Shown in pieces: positions 16,272 through 25,278 of a DNA stretch of 64,000 nt. The stretch is taken from positions 186,001-250,000 of the forward strand of contig NZ_BJOU01000017.1 in NCBI RefSeq assembly GCF_009932435.1, written 5' to 3'. The notes under the pieces were generated by a model. The model searched no databases, was not told the DNA's origin, and saw nothing but the letters and a program-made list of their open reading frames with translations. The position numbers were made by a program, and so were the translations under genes. Origin of the DNA: Gordonia crocea. GTDB lineage: Bacteria; Actinomycetota; Actinomycetes; Mycobacteriales; Mycobacteriaceae. Within the stretch, counting starts at the first letter, position 1, and the number at the start of each line of letters is the position of its first letter.

Positions 16272-19200
16272 AACGCAACGACGATCACTTTGGGGCTCAT
16301 CGGCATCGCCATCAGCCTTCTCTGCTGGGCGAATTTCGGTCGCGGCGTTACGCGCATCGTGCGCACGGTGGCACAGGGCCAGCCCGCTCCGGGTCGATTC
16401 CTCCCGTTCTTCCCGCGTCTGTTCACGATGCTCAAGGAGTTCATCGGCCACACCCGGATGGTGAAGTTCCGCACCGTCGGCTGGGCGCACTGGTTGGTGA
16501 TGATCGGCTTCCTGGGCGGCTTCCCCCTCTTCTTCGAGGCCTACGGCCAGTCGGTCAACCCGGAGTTCCACTGGCCGGTCTTCGGTGACACCTTCGGTTG
16601 GCACCTCTGGGACGAGATCCTCGGCATCGGCACCGTCGTCGGCATCGTCACGCTGATCATCATCCGCCAGCTGAACCACCCGCGCGTGCCGGCGCGGCTG
16701 TCCCGGTTCTCCGGTTCGCGGTTCATCCCGGCGTACACGATCGAGGCCATCGTCCTCGTCGAGGGCCTGGGCATGATCCTGGTGAAAGCCTCGAAGATCG
16801 CGACCTACCACCACAGCAACCCGGGCTCAGACTTCTTCACCATGCAGGTGGCCAAGCTGCTGCCCGCCAGCCCCACCCTGGTGGCCGTCTTCGCACTCAT
16901 CAAGCTGCTGTCGGGCAGCCTGTTCCTGCTCCTGGTGGGTAACAACGTCAACTGGGGTGTCGCCTGGCACCGCTTCTCGTCGTTCCCCAACATCTTCTTC
17001 AAGCGCGAGGCCGACGGCGGCGTCGCGCTGGGTGCGCTGAAGCCGATGATGTCGGGCGGACGTGCGCTGACGATGGAGACCGCCGACCCCGACACCGACT
17101 CGTTCGGCGCCGGAAACATCGAGGATTTCAGCTGGAAGGGCTGGCTGGACTTCACCACCTGCACCGAGTGCGGCCGTTGCCAAAGCCAGTGCCCGGCGTG
17201 GAACACCGGCAAGCCGCTGAGCCCCAAGCTGCTCATCATGTCGCTGCGCGACCACGGTTATGCCAAGGCGCCCTACCTGTTGGCCGGTGGCCGCAAGGAC
17301 ATGGGCGGCGAGGAGGTCGGCCTGGTCGACGCCGACGGCAACGAGCTGACCGCCAAGCTCGACGCGATCCCGGCCGCGGCGCGCGCGGAGGCCGAGCGGC
17401 CCCTCGTCGGCGAGGCCGACGGCGACGGTGCGGGCGCGGTCATCGACACCGAGACGCTGTGGAGCTGTACCAACTGCGGCGCATGTGTCGAGCAGTGTCC
17501 GGTCGACATCGAGCACGTCGACCACATCGTCGACATGCGCCGCTACCAGGTCCTCATCGAGTCGGACTTCCCCACCGAATTGGCCGGGTTGTTCAAGAAC
17601 CTGGAGAACAAGGGCAACCCGTGGGGCCAGAGCCCGTCGGCGCGTACCGCGTGGATCGACGAGATGGACATCCACATCCCGGTCTACGGCAAGGACGTCG
17701 ACAGCTTCGCCGGCTACGAATACCTGTTCTGGGTTGGTTGCGCCGGCGCCTACGAGGACCGCGCCAAGAAGACCACCAAGGCCGTCGCCGAGCTCCTCGA
17801 CGTCGCCGCGGTCAACTTCCTCGTCCTCGGCGAGGGCGAGACCTGTACCGGCGACTCGGCCCGCCGCGCCGGCAACGAGTTCCTGTTCCAGATGCTGGCG
17901 CAGCAGAACATCGAGCAGTTCGACGAGCTGTTCGCCACCGCCCCGACGCAGCGCAAGAAGATCGTCGTCACCTGTGCACACTGCTTCAACGCCCTGGGCA
18001 ACGAGTACCCGCAGGTCGACGGGGAGCGCGGCCGATTCGAGGTCGTGCACCACACGCAGTTGCTCAACCGCCTGGTCCGCGAGAAGCGCCTGATCCCGGT
18101 GGCCCCGCCCGAGGGCGAGTCGGTCACCTACCACGACCCCTGCTTCTTGGGCCGCCACAACCAGGTCTACGACGCGCCGCGCGAGCTCGTCGAGGCGTCG
18201 GGTTCGACACTGACCGAGATGCCGCGTCACGGCGAGCGGTCCATGTGCTGTGGCGCCGGCGGCGCACGGATGTGGATGGAAGAGCAGATCGGCAAGCGGA
18301 TCAACATCGACCGCGTCGACGAAGCCCTCGACACCCTCGAAAGCGGACCAGTGCTTACCGGCGAGAAGCAGAAGATCGCCACCGGCTGCCCGTTCTGCCG
18401 CGTGATGCTCACCGACGGCCTGACCGCTCAGACGTCGGGAACCGAGAAGGAAGACCAGATCGAGGTCGTCGACGTGGCGCAGCTCCTGCTGGAGGGCGTC
18501 CGCCGGGGTATCGAGCTCGAGGTGGTCCGCGAGGGCAAGGTTCGCGGCCCCGGCGACGTGGAGCAGCCGGTCGCACCGGTGGCCCTGGTCGAGGAACCGG
18601 CTCCCGCGCCGAAGCCGGTGGCCAAGCCCGCCGCCGCCGCACCCGCTGCGGCACCGGCGGCACCCGCCGCCGAGGCGAAGCCCGCCGCGAAGGGCTTCGG
18701 CATGAAGGGTGGCTTGAAGAAGGCCGCCGCGCCGGCAGCCGCTGCCCCCGCTGCCGAGACGCCCGCAACCGAGGCACCTGCCGCCGAGCCGAAGGCACCG
18801 GCCGCCAAGGGCTTCGGCATGAAGGGCGGCATGAAGGGTGGCATGAAGAAGCCCGGCTCGCCGTCAGCCGCCGCACCCGCAGTCGCCACACCGGCCGCAA
18901 CAGCGCCCGCCGCCGACGCAGCCCCCGCCGAACCGAAGGCGCCCGCCGCCAAGGGTTTCGGCATGAAGGGCGGCATGAAGAAGCCCGGCCAGGCAACCGC
19001 CGCACCGGCCGCCGCCGCACCCGCAGCTGCTGCACCGGAACCCGAGGCACCGACCGCCGAAGCGCCGGCAGCCGAGGAGACCCCGGCCGCCGAGCCGAAG
19101 GCACCGGCCGCCAAGGGCTTCGGAATGAAGGGTGGGATCCGCAAGCCCGGCCAGGCCAAGGCCGCACCGGCTGCCGCCCCTGCGGCCGCTCCCGAGCCTG

Positions 19201-19373
19201 CGGCGGCGGAGTCGGCGCCCGAGCCCGCCGTGTCGGAGGCATCGGCACAGCCTGAGGCGCCTGCGGACCCGCAGCCCGAGGCCGTCGCTCCCGCCGAGAG
19301 CACGCCGGCCCCCGCCCCCAAGGCGAAGGGCTTCGGAATGGCACCGGGCAAGAAGGGTCCCGGCGGCGGGTAG
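16269..19373 (+). CDS. Membrane-bound Fe-S oxidoreductase (heterodisulfide-reductase-like, Rv0338c type) with repetitive C-terminal tail
   Basis: A 1034-residue protein. Several N-terminal membrane helices (about 1-250) resemble a quinone/haem-type anchor. Two 4Fe-4S clusters follow (CTECGRCQSQCP and CTNCGACVEQCP), then two CCG-type cysteine domains (CAHCFNALGNEYP, HDPCFLGRHN, MCCGAGG, GCPFCRVML), as in HdrD/GlpC-like electron-transfer proteins. The last 280 or so residues are Ala/Pro/Glu-rich with five KGFGM repeats (nt 18690, 18807, 18951, 19113, 19326), most extended as KGFGMKGG. It probably passes electrons between the quinone pool and an unknown partner. The aspC-like aminotransferase follows, as Rv0337c follows Rv0338c. 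Confidence 0.88.
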   Translation: MNATTITLGLIGIAISLLCWANFGRGVTRIVRTVAQGQPAPGRFLPFFPRLFTMLKEFIGHTRMVKFRTVGWAHWLVMIGFLGGFPLFFEAYGQSVNPEFHWPVFGDTFGWHLWDEILGIGTVVGIVTLIIIRQLNHPRVPARLSRFSGSRFIPAYTIEAIVLVEGLGMILVKASKIATYHHSNPGSDFFTMQVAKLLPASPTLVAVFALIKLLSGSLFLLLVGNNVNWGVAWHRFSSFPNIFFKREADGGVALGALKPMMSGGRALTMETADPDTDSFGAGNIEDFSWKGWLDFTTCTECGRCQSQCPAWNTGKPLSPKLLIMSLRDHGYAKAPYLLAGGRKDMGGEEVGLVDADGNELTAKLDAIPAAARAEAERPLVGEADGDGAGAVIDTETLWSCTNCGACVEQCPVDIEHVDHIVDMRRYQVLIESDFPTELAGLFKNLENKGNPWGQSPSARTAWIDEMDIHIPVYGKDVDSFAGYEYLFWVGCAGAYEDRAKKTTKAVAELLDVAAVNFLVLGEGETCTGDSARRAGNEFLFQMLAQQNIEQFDELFATAPTQRKKIVVTCAHCFNALGNEYPQVDGERGRFEVVHHTQLLNRLVREKRLIPVAPPEGESVTYHDPCFLGRHNQVYDAPRELVEASGSTLTEMPRHGERSMCCGAGGARMWMEEQIGKRINIDRVDEALDTLESGPVLTGEKQKIATGCPFCRVMLTDGLTAQTSGTEKEDQIEVVDVAQLLLEGVRRGIELEVVREGKVRGPGDVEQPVAPVALVEEPAPAPKPVAKPAAAAPAAAPAAPAAEAKPAAKGFGMKGGLKKAAAPAAAAPAAETPATEAPAAEPKAPAAKGFGMKGGMKGGMKKPGSPSAAAPAVATPAATAPAADAAPAEPKAPAAKGFGMKGGMKKPGQATAAPAAAAPAAAAPEPEAPTAEAPAAEETPAAEPKAPAAKGFGMKGGIRKPGQAKAAPAAAPAAAPEPAAAESAPEPAVSEASAQPEAPADPQPEAVAPAESTPAPAPKAKGFGMAPGKKGPGGG
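18690..19373 (+). repeat. Ala/Pro-rich tail with five KGFGM repeats
   Basis: The in-frame codon block AAG-GGC-TTC-GG(C/A)-ATG recurs at 18690, 18807, 18951, 19113 and 19326, spaced 117, 144, 162 and 213 nt. The linkers are Ala/Pro/Glu-rich and grow longer towards the 3' end. The last copy ends GFGMAPGKKGPGGG. Confidence 0.85.
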
Positions 19374-19400
19374 TCCCGCCACGCAGATCCACCACCCGCG

Positions 19401-19438
19401 CAACAAGGTCCAACGCGAGAACGCGTTGGACCTTGTTG
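19401..19438. terminator. Perfect 17-bp hairpin, U-less terminator
   Basis: Arms 19401-19417 (starting CAACAAGGTCC) and 19422-19438 are perfectly complementary around a 4-nt AGAA loop. No T-run follows; such U-less hairpins are common as terminators in actinobacteria. It separates the Fe-S reductase from the aminotransferase. Confidence 0.75.
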
Positions 19439-19502
19439 CATCGTGGTGGACGCGCGCTCTGCGGGTTCGTGAAATCCGTTTGCACGCGGCTGTCACAATT
19501 GA

Positions 19503-20759
19503 GTGGTGAGTAGACCCCACGTTTCGCACCTCAACCAGAACCTCAAGCCGCTCGAGCAGTCCGACAAGCTGAAGAACGTCTGCTACGAGATCCGCGGTCC
19601 GGTGGTCGCCCACGCGGCACGGTTGGAGGCCGAGGGGCACCGGATCCTCAAGCTCAACATCGGCAATCCGGCGCTGTTCGGCTTCGAGGCCCCCGACGTG
19701 ATCATGCGCGACATGATCCACGCGCTTCCCTATTCGCAGGGCTACTCCGAGTCCGTCGGCGTGCTTTCGGCGCGACGGGCGATCGTCACCCGCTACGAAG
19801 TCATCGAGGAGTTCCCCTACTTCGACGTCAACGACGTGCTGCTGGGCAACGGGGTCTCCGAGCTCATCACGATGACCATGCAGGCGCTGCTCAACGACGG
19901 CGACGAGGTGTTGATCCCCTCGCCGGACTACCCGCTGTGGACGGCCATGACGACGTTGTCCGGCGGGAAGCCGGTGTACTACCGCTGCGACGAGTCCAAC
20001 GGCTGGCAGCCAGACATCGCCGACCTCGAATCGAAGATCACCGATCGAACCAAGGCGCTGCTGATCATCAATCCGAACAACCCGACCGGCGCGGTCTACT
20101 CACGCGAGGTCCTCGAGCAGATCGCCGACGTGGCTCGCCGCCACTCGCTGCTCCTGCTCGCCGACGAGATCTACGACAAGATCCTCTACGACGACGCCGA
20201 GCACACGTCGATCGCGTCGCTCGCGCCGGATCTGCTGTGCCTGACGTTCAACGGCCTGTCCAAGGCCTACCGGGTGTGCGGTTACCGGGCCGGGTGGGTG
20301 GTCATCACCGGCCCCAAGGACCATGCCCAGGGCTTTATCGAGGGGCTGCACGTGCTCTCCTCGACGCGCCTGTGTTCCAACGTCCCCGGACAGCACGCGA
20401 TCCAGGTCGCGCTGGGCGGCTACCAGTCGATCGACGCGCTCTGCGCACCCGGAGGACGCCTCCACGAGCAGCGCAACGTCACCTGGGAGAAGCTGAACGA
20501 GATTCCCGGCGTCTCCTGCGTGAAGCCCCGCGGCGCCCTCTACGCGTTCCCCCGGCTGGACCCCGAGGTCCACGAGATCCACAACGACGAGCAGTTCGTC
20601 CAGGACCTACTGCTGCAGGAGAAGATCCTCGTCGTGCAGGGCAGCGGCTTCAACCTCGACGACAACAACCACTTCCGCATCGTCACGCTGCCGTGGGCCC
20701 AGGACCTGTCCGAGGCGATCGAACGGATCGGGAACTTCCTGTCCTCCTACCGGCAGTAG
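19503..20759 (+). CDS. PLP-dependent aminotransferase (AspC/AlaA-like)
   Basis: A 418-residue fold-type I class I/II aminotransferase. Visible motifs include the substrate/PLP segment NNPTGAVYS, the PLP lysine in FNGLSKAYRVCGYRAGW and the C-terminal FRIVTLPW. The N-terminal DKLKNVCYEIRGPVVAHAAR matches the Rv0337c (AspC) group. It probably transaminates aspartate or alanine with 2-oxoglutarate. GTG codons at 19503 and 19506 are alternative starts. The order after the Fe-S reductase is conserved relative to M. tuberculosis, though a strong hairpin lies between them. Confidence 0.9.
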   Translation: MVSRPHVSHLNQNLKPLEQSDKLKNVCYEIRGPVVAHAARLEAEGHRILKLNIGNPALFGFEAPDVIMRDMIHALPYSQGYSESVGVLSARRAIVTRYEVIEEFPYFDVNDVLLGNGVSELITMTMQALLNDGDEVLIPSPDYPLWTAMTTLSGGKPVYYRCDESNGWQPDIADLESKITDRTKALLIINPNNPTGAVYSREVLEQIADVARRHSLLLLADEIYDKILYDDAEHTSIASLAPDLLCLTFNGLSKAYRVCGYRAGWVVITGPKDHAQGFIEGLHVLSSTRLCSNVPGQHAIQVALGGYQSIDALCAPGGRLHEQRNVTWEKLNEIPGVSCVKPRGALYAFPRLDPEVHEIHNDEQFVQDLLLQEKILVVQGSGFNLDDNNHFRIVTLPWAQDLSEAIERIGNFLSSYRQ

Positions 20760-20886
20760 CCACCCCCCTGCGAACCACCCGCACGAAAAAGCAGGTGGTC
20801 GACTACGCGTTCCGCCGCGTCCGTCGCAGGGCACCGTCGGGAGGTGCGGAAAATCCGCGCACCTGCCCCCGACCCAGGAGGAATCC

Positions 20887-21309
20887 ATGTCCACGACAAC
20901 CACCCATCCCCGTATCCGCGCCGTTGCGGCGGCAGTCGCCCTCACCGGCGCGGGACTCGCCGCGACAGTAGTCGCCGCCCCGTCGAACGCTTCGGTCAAC
21001 AATGTCAGCGTGTCCCCGGCAATGGGCGGCCGCTACGGCACGACCTGCAGCTACGAGGTGACCGCCGCGGTCACCACCAAGAACCGGATGGTCCGGTTCT
21101 ACGAAGGCGCCACGTACCTCGGCTCCGTCACCCCGCATCAGGAGGGGGCGACCTACAAGGCCACCATCACGTGGACGCCGTCGAGCACCGGTTCCAAGGT
21201 GATCAAGGCACGTCAACTGGTCATCCCGCCGAGCTTCTACTCGACGAGGACCACGACGGTGACAGTGGGCAATGGCCTGAACCTCGGGAGCGTCTGCCTG
21301 GTGTCATGA
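20887..21309 (+). CDS. Small secreted protein with Ig-like fold
   Basis: A 140-residue protein. The signal peptide (ending about residue 38, VVAAPSNASV) is followed by a roughly 100-residue all-beta domain (RYGTTCSYEVTAAVTTKN, VRFYEGATYLGSVTP, TWTPSSTGSKVIKARQ) resembling a bacterial Ig-like domain. Two cysteines, one early and one at the C-terminus (GSVCLVS), probably form a disulfide. AGGAGG precedes the ATG by 7 nt. Function unknown; likely extracellular or wall-associated. Confidence 0.8.
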   Translation: MSTTTTHPRIRAVAAAVALTGAGLAATVVAAPSNASVNNVSVSPAMGGRYGTTCSYEVTAAVTTKNRMVRFYEGATYLGSVTPHQEGATYKATITWTPSSTGSKVIKARQLVIPPSFYSTRTTTVTVGNGLNLGSVCLVS

Positions 21310-21447
21310 CCGCCGACACCACCGGGCCGATACCGGGCGTCTACGCCGCGGATCGGCCCGGTTCTCCCAACCGTGACAATGACCGATGGTACGCTTCTCG
21401 ATGTCAACGGCGACTCGCGCCGTTTCACCTGTCACGGGGAGCGAACC

Positions 21448-23217
21448 ATGGCGCAGTGGCGCAAGCGGATAGTCCGCAACGGCGATATCGAGCTTGCCGC
21501 CTTCGAACTCGGCGGTCCGGGTAACCCGCCCGTCGTCCTGGTCCACGGCTGGCCCGACACCCACCACCTGTGGACGCACGTCGCACAGGACCTCGCCGCC
21601 GACCACTTCGTCGTCGCCTACGACACCCGCGGCTACGGGGAGAGCTCGGCCCCCGCCGGCAACGACCCCTACCGGCTCGACGAGCTGGCGCAGGACCTGT
21701 TCGCTGTCGTCGACGCCGCCGCCGGCGACCGCAAGGCGCACCTGATCGCCCACGACTGGGGTTCACTGCAAGCCTGGGAAGCGGTCACCACTCCGGGAGC
21801 CGAGGACAAGATCGCCTCGTACACCTCGATCTCCGGCCCCAACCTGGACTACCTGTCGCAGTGGGCCCGCAAGGTGTTGAGCCGCCCCACGCCGGGCAAC
21901 CTGCGCGACGGGATCTCCCAGATCCTCTCGTCGTCCTACATCGGCTTCTTCCATCTGCCGGTGGTGTCCAACCTGTTCTTCGGGGCGGTCGGCCGACCCG
22001 CGGTGTGGCGCTGGTTCCTCTCCACCGTCGAAGGCACCGACAAATCCGACGTCGTCCTCGGTGATTCCTTCACCGCCGACACGATCAGCGGCCTGCGCTA
22101 CTACCGGGCCAACGTCCGCCAGAAGCTGGCCAAGCCCGACCCCCGCGACACCGCGGTACCGATCCTGGAGATCGTCAACGAGCGCGACATCGCGCTGCGG
22201 CCGGCGATCTTCTCCGACACCGCCCAGCACGCACCGCGCCTGTGGCGCCGGACCAGCCAGACCGGCCACTGGCTCCCCTTCACCAATCCGGGCTACCTCG
22301 CCGAGACCGCCCGCGAGTTCATCGCCGCCATCGAGGGCAGCGACACCGCCGCGCGCACGCTCGACCGTGCCCGCGTCGATGGCGCCGGCCCGCGTCCCCC
22401 GCTGGCCGGGAAGCTCGCGGTGATCACCGGCGGCGGCAGCGGCATCGGCCGCGAGACCGCCTACGCGCTGGCCGACCGGGGAGCCGAGATCGTGATCGCC
22501 GACCTCGACATCGACGGGGCCACCGAGACCGCCACCGAGCTGAAGGCACGCGGCGCAACCGCCCACGTCTACCCTCTCGACGTGGCCGACACCGCCGCCT
22601 TCGCCGCGTTCGCCGACACGGTCCGCACCGCCCACGGGGTCGCCGACATCGTGGTGAACAACGCGGGGATCGCCATCGGCGGCAGCGCGTTGGACGCCAC
22701 CGACGAGCAGGTCGACAAGGTCGTCGACGTGAACCTGCGCGGCGTGATGACGGGCTCCCGCGAGTTCGGCCGCCAGCTCGTGCACCGCGGCACCGGCGGC
22801 CACATCGTCAACATCGCGTCGGCGGCGGCCTTCACCCCGCAGCGCAGCCTCGGCGTCTACGCCGCCACCAAGGCCGGGGTGCTCTTGTTCAGCGAATCGC
22901 TGCGGGCCGAGCTGGCCGAGCACCGCATCGGCGTCACCGCCATCTGCCCGGGCATCGTGGACACCAACATCGTTTCGCGCACGCCGCTGGCCGGCTTCGC
23001 CGACGAAGCGGCCGAGGCGGCCCAGCGGGACCGTCTGGTCAAGGCGTACCAGCGCCGCGGCTACACCCCGGATCGGGTGGCCGCCCAGATCGTCGCCGCC
23101 ATCGAGGCGAACAAGGCCGTCGTCCCGGTCACCCCGGAGGCGGCCATCGGGTACCGCGTGTACCGCTTCTTCCCCGCACTCTCGCGCCTCGGCGCCCGTG
23201 GAAACATTTTCCGGTAG
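21448..23217 (+). CDS. ephD: EphD-like fusion: alpha/beta hydrolase + short-chain dehydrogenase
   Basis: A 589-residue two-domain protein, about the length of mycobacterial EphD (592). Residues 1-300 are an epoxide-hydrolase-type alpha/beta hydrolase with HGWP (33-36), nucleophile Asp103 in AHDWGS and a late His in TGHWLPF. Residues about 318-589 are a classical SDR with TGGGSGIGR, NNAG and the YxxxK pair (Y471, K475) in VYAATKAG. EphD acts on epoxy-mycolate precursors in mycobacteria. The ATG at 21448 has GGGGAGCGA upstream; an ORF start at 21373 lacks support. It heads a run of three or four genes with a di-metal protein and a reductase. Confidence 0.88.
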   Translation: MAQWRKRIVRNGDIELAAFELGGPGNPPVVLVHGWPDTHHLWTHVAQDLAADHFVVAYDTRGYGESSAPAGNDPYRLDELAQDLFAVVDAAAGDRKAHLIAHDWGSLQAWEAVTTPGAEDKIASYTSISGPNLDYLSQWARKVLSRPTPGNLRDGISQILSSSYIGFFHLPVVSNLFFGAVGRPAVWRWFLSTVEGTDKSDVVLGDSFTADTISGLRYYRANVRQKLAKPDPRDTAVPILEIVNERDIALRPAIFSDTAQHAPRLWRRTSQTGHWLPFTNPGYLAETAREFIAAIEGSDTAARTLDRARVDGAGPRPPLAGKLAVITGGGSGIGRETAYALADRGAEIVIADLDIDGATETATELKARGATAHVYPLDVADTAAFAAFADTVRTAHGVADIVVNNAGIAIGGSALDATDEQVDKVVDVNLRGVMTGSREFGRQLVHRGTGGHIVNIASAAAFTPQRSLGVYAATKAGVLLFSESLRAELAEHRIGVTAICPGIVDTNIVSRTPLAGFADEAAEAAQRDRLVKAYQRRGYTPDRVAAQIVAAIEANKAVVPVTPEAAIGYRVYRFFPALSRLGARGNIFR

Positions 23218-23226
23218 GAGGAACCC

Positions 23227-24117
23227 ATGTCCAGTGAGAAGATCGTCGCCGTCGATCCCGGGCCGGTGGAGCTGCGCGCCCGCAACGTCGAGTTCGAATG
23301 GTCCCGATCGCCGCTGCACTGGCTGCCCGGGCACCCGTACGCGTCGCACACCGTGACCGCACTGAACCTGCTGCTGCCCGAGGGCGAGCGGTGGTTCGTG
23401 CGGACCTTCAACGAAGCACTCCCCCACGTCGACGACGAGAAGCTGGCCGAGGCCATGCGCGGCTTCATCGGCCAGGAGGCCGTCCACGCCGAGTCCCACG
23501 ACAAGGTCCTTTGGGAGTACCTCGTCGGCCATGGCATCGATCCCCGGCCGTTCCAGAAGCAGATGGAATGGGTGTTCCGGAAACTGCTGGGCCCCAAGGA
23601 ATCCGGATCTCCGGAGGCGGTGCGCAAGCACCTCGTGGAACGCCTGTGGCTGATCGCGGCGATCGAGCACTACACCGCCGAGCTCGGCGACTTCGCGCTC
23701 AACAGCCGCTGGGCGCAGGCCGGCGGCGACCCCGAGATCGTCGACCTGTTCTGCTGGCACACTGCCGAAGAGGTGGAGCACCGCGCGGTCGCCTATGACG
23801 TCGCCAACTACTTCGGCGACAGCTACCTGCGGCGGGCGCGCACCATGGGCCTGGTCCTCCCCGCCCTGATCTGGCTGATCTTCCGCGGCGTCAAGGACGT
23901 CACCCGGCAGGATCCGGCCACCGCCGGTTTCGGCTTCCTGCGCCGCCGACTCGAATACCAGCGGGGCGTGCGCGCCGGCCTGCTGCCGTCGCTGGTGGGC
24001 CTGACCTTCTCCACCGCCAAGTACTTCCGCCCCGGGTTCCACCCCGACGAGGTCGGCAGTACCGCCCAGGCCGTCGCCTACCTGGCGTCGTCGCCGGCCG
24101 CACGGAGGGCGGGGTGA
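23227..24117 (+). CDS. Predicted metal-dependent hydrolase (PF10118-like), possible diiron enzyme
   Basis: A 296-residue, mostly helical protein. Two ExxH motifs, QEAVHAESHD (about residue 83) and TAEEVEHRAVAYD (about 182), with additional Glu residues resemble a carboxylate-bridged di-metal site. The family is annotated as a metal-dependent hydrolase, but the motifs also fit an oxygen-activating diiron enzyme. AGGAGG precedes the ATG. The gene is 9 nt after the EphD-like gene and overlaps the reductase gene by 4 nt, so the reductase may feed it electrons (inference). Confidence 0.75.
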   Translation: MSSEKIVAVDPGPVELRARNVEFEWSRSPLHWLPGHPYASHTVTALNLLLPEGERWFVRTFNEALPHVDDEKLAEAMRGFIGQEAVHAESHDKVLWEYLVGHGIDPRPFQKQMEWVFRKLLGPKESGSPEAVRKHLVERLWLIAAIEHYTAELGDFALNSRWAQAGGDPEIVDLFCWHTAEEVEHRAVAYDVANYFGDSYLRRARTMGLVLPALIWLIFRGVKDVTRQDPATAGFGFLRRRLEYQRGVRAGLLPSLVGLTFSTAKYFRPGFHPDEVGSTAQAVAYLASSPAARRAG

Positions 24118-25244
24118 CCGCTATCAGCGAGCCCGAGCCCTTGAATCGCACCCCGCCGAGTCTGACCGGACGGTTCCGCCGGGACCCGCTCCTGTTGTTG
24201 GCCACCGGCATCGCGAAGGCCTGGTGGCCGGTGTGGGGCACAGTCACCCGGCTGCCGGCGACCTCGGCGGACAGCGGCGTGTTTCCCGTGCGCGTTGTCG
24301 GGCGCGAACAGGTCGCACTCGACGAGAACGTCATCGCCCTGACCTTCGCCGCCGAAGATGGCGGGTTGCTGCCGCGCTGGTACGCGGGGGCCCACCTGGA
24401 CCTGCTGTTGCCGTCGGGGCGGATCCGCCAGTACTCGTTGTGCGGCGACCCGGCCGACCAGTCGGCCTACCGCATTGCCGTGCGCCGCATCCCCGACGGC
24501 GGGGGCGGGTCGGTCGAGGTGCACGACGAGATCTCCGTCGGCGACACCCTGTCGGTGATGGGCCCGCGCAACGCGTTCCCCCTGGCACTGCCCGGGGTGG
24601 CCGACGGAACCGACCCTGCGGCTGCGCATCTGCGGTTCATCGCCGGCGGTATCGGCATCACGCCGATCCTTCCGATGCTCTCGCACGCGCAACGCCTCGG
24701 TTACGACTGGTCGATGATCTACACCGGGCGCAGCCGCGAATCGATTCCGTTCCTCGACGAGCTGACCCGCTATGGCGACCGGATCACCATCCGCACCGAC
24801 GACGAGCACGGATTGCCCGGTGTCGACGACCTCGTCGGCCCCCTCGACGGCGATCGCCCGATCGCGCTCTACTGCTGCGGTCCGGTCCCGATGATCGATC
24901 TGTTACGCGCCCACCTCGACGGCCGCCGCGACCTCGAACTGCACTACGAGCGGTTCTCGCCGCCGCCCGTCGTCGGCGGGTCGGAGTTCACCGTGAACCT
25001 GGCCCGCAGCGGGACCTCGACCACCGTGGCCGCCGACGAGAGCCTCCTCGCCGCACTGCGCCGCGTGTATCCGGGAGTCCCGTACTCCTGCCAGCAGGGG
25101 TTCTGCGGCACGTGTCGGCTGCAGGTCCTCGACGGCGAGCCCGAGCACCGCGACAGCCTCCTCTCGGATGCCGAGCGAGCCGGCGGAGACATCCTGACCT
25201 GCGTGTCCCGTTGTGCGGGAGATCACCTAACGCTCGATCTCTGA
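24114..25244 (+). CDS. PDR/VanB-type oxidoreductase (FNR domain + 2Fe-2S ferredoxin)
   Basis: A 376-residue reductase. An N-terminal extension precedes the ferredoxin-reductase domain (flavin region RQYSLCGDP; NAD region IAGGIGITPILPML; C-terminal CCGPVPMID), then a plant-type [2Fe-2S] domain with CQQGFCGTC and a later Cys (ILTCVSRC). It passes electrons from NAD(P)H to an oxygenase partner. GTG start overlaps the preceding stop by 4 nt (GTGA), so it is coupled to the PF10118-like gene, the obvious candidate partner. Confidence 0.9.
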   Translation: MTAISEPEPLNRTPPSLTGRFRRDPLLLLATGIAKAWWPVWGTVTRLPATSADSGVFPVRVVGREQVALDENVIALTFAAEDGGLLPRWYAGAHLDLLLPSGRIRQYSLCGDPADQSAYRIAVRRIPDGGGGSVEVHDEISVGDTLSVMGPRNAFPLALPGVADGTDPAAAHLRFIAGGIGITPILPMLSHAQRLGYDWSMIYTGRSRESIPFLDELTRYGDRITIRTDDEHGLPGVDDLVGPLDGDRPIALYCCGPVPMIDLLRAHLDGRRDLELHYERFSPPPVVGGSEFTVNLARSGTSTTVAADESLLAALRRVYPGVPYSCQQGFCGTCRLQVLDGEPEHRDSLLSDAERAGGDILTCVSRCAGDHLTLDL

Positions 25245-25278
25245 CCGCCGCGCACGGCCCGGGTGAGAGAATCTCGCC

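Noticed and set aside
21763-24042. 759-residue minus-strand frame opposite the EphD-like and PF10118-like genes
   Set aside because: Both plus-strand genes have clear domains and good ribosome sites; the antisense translation has no recognisable motif.
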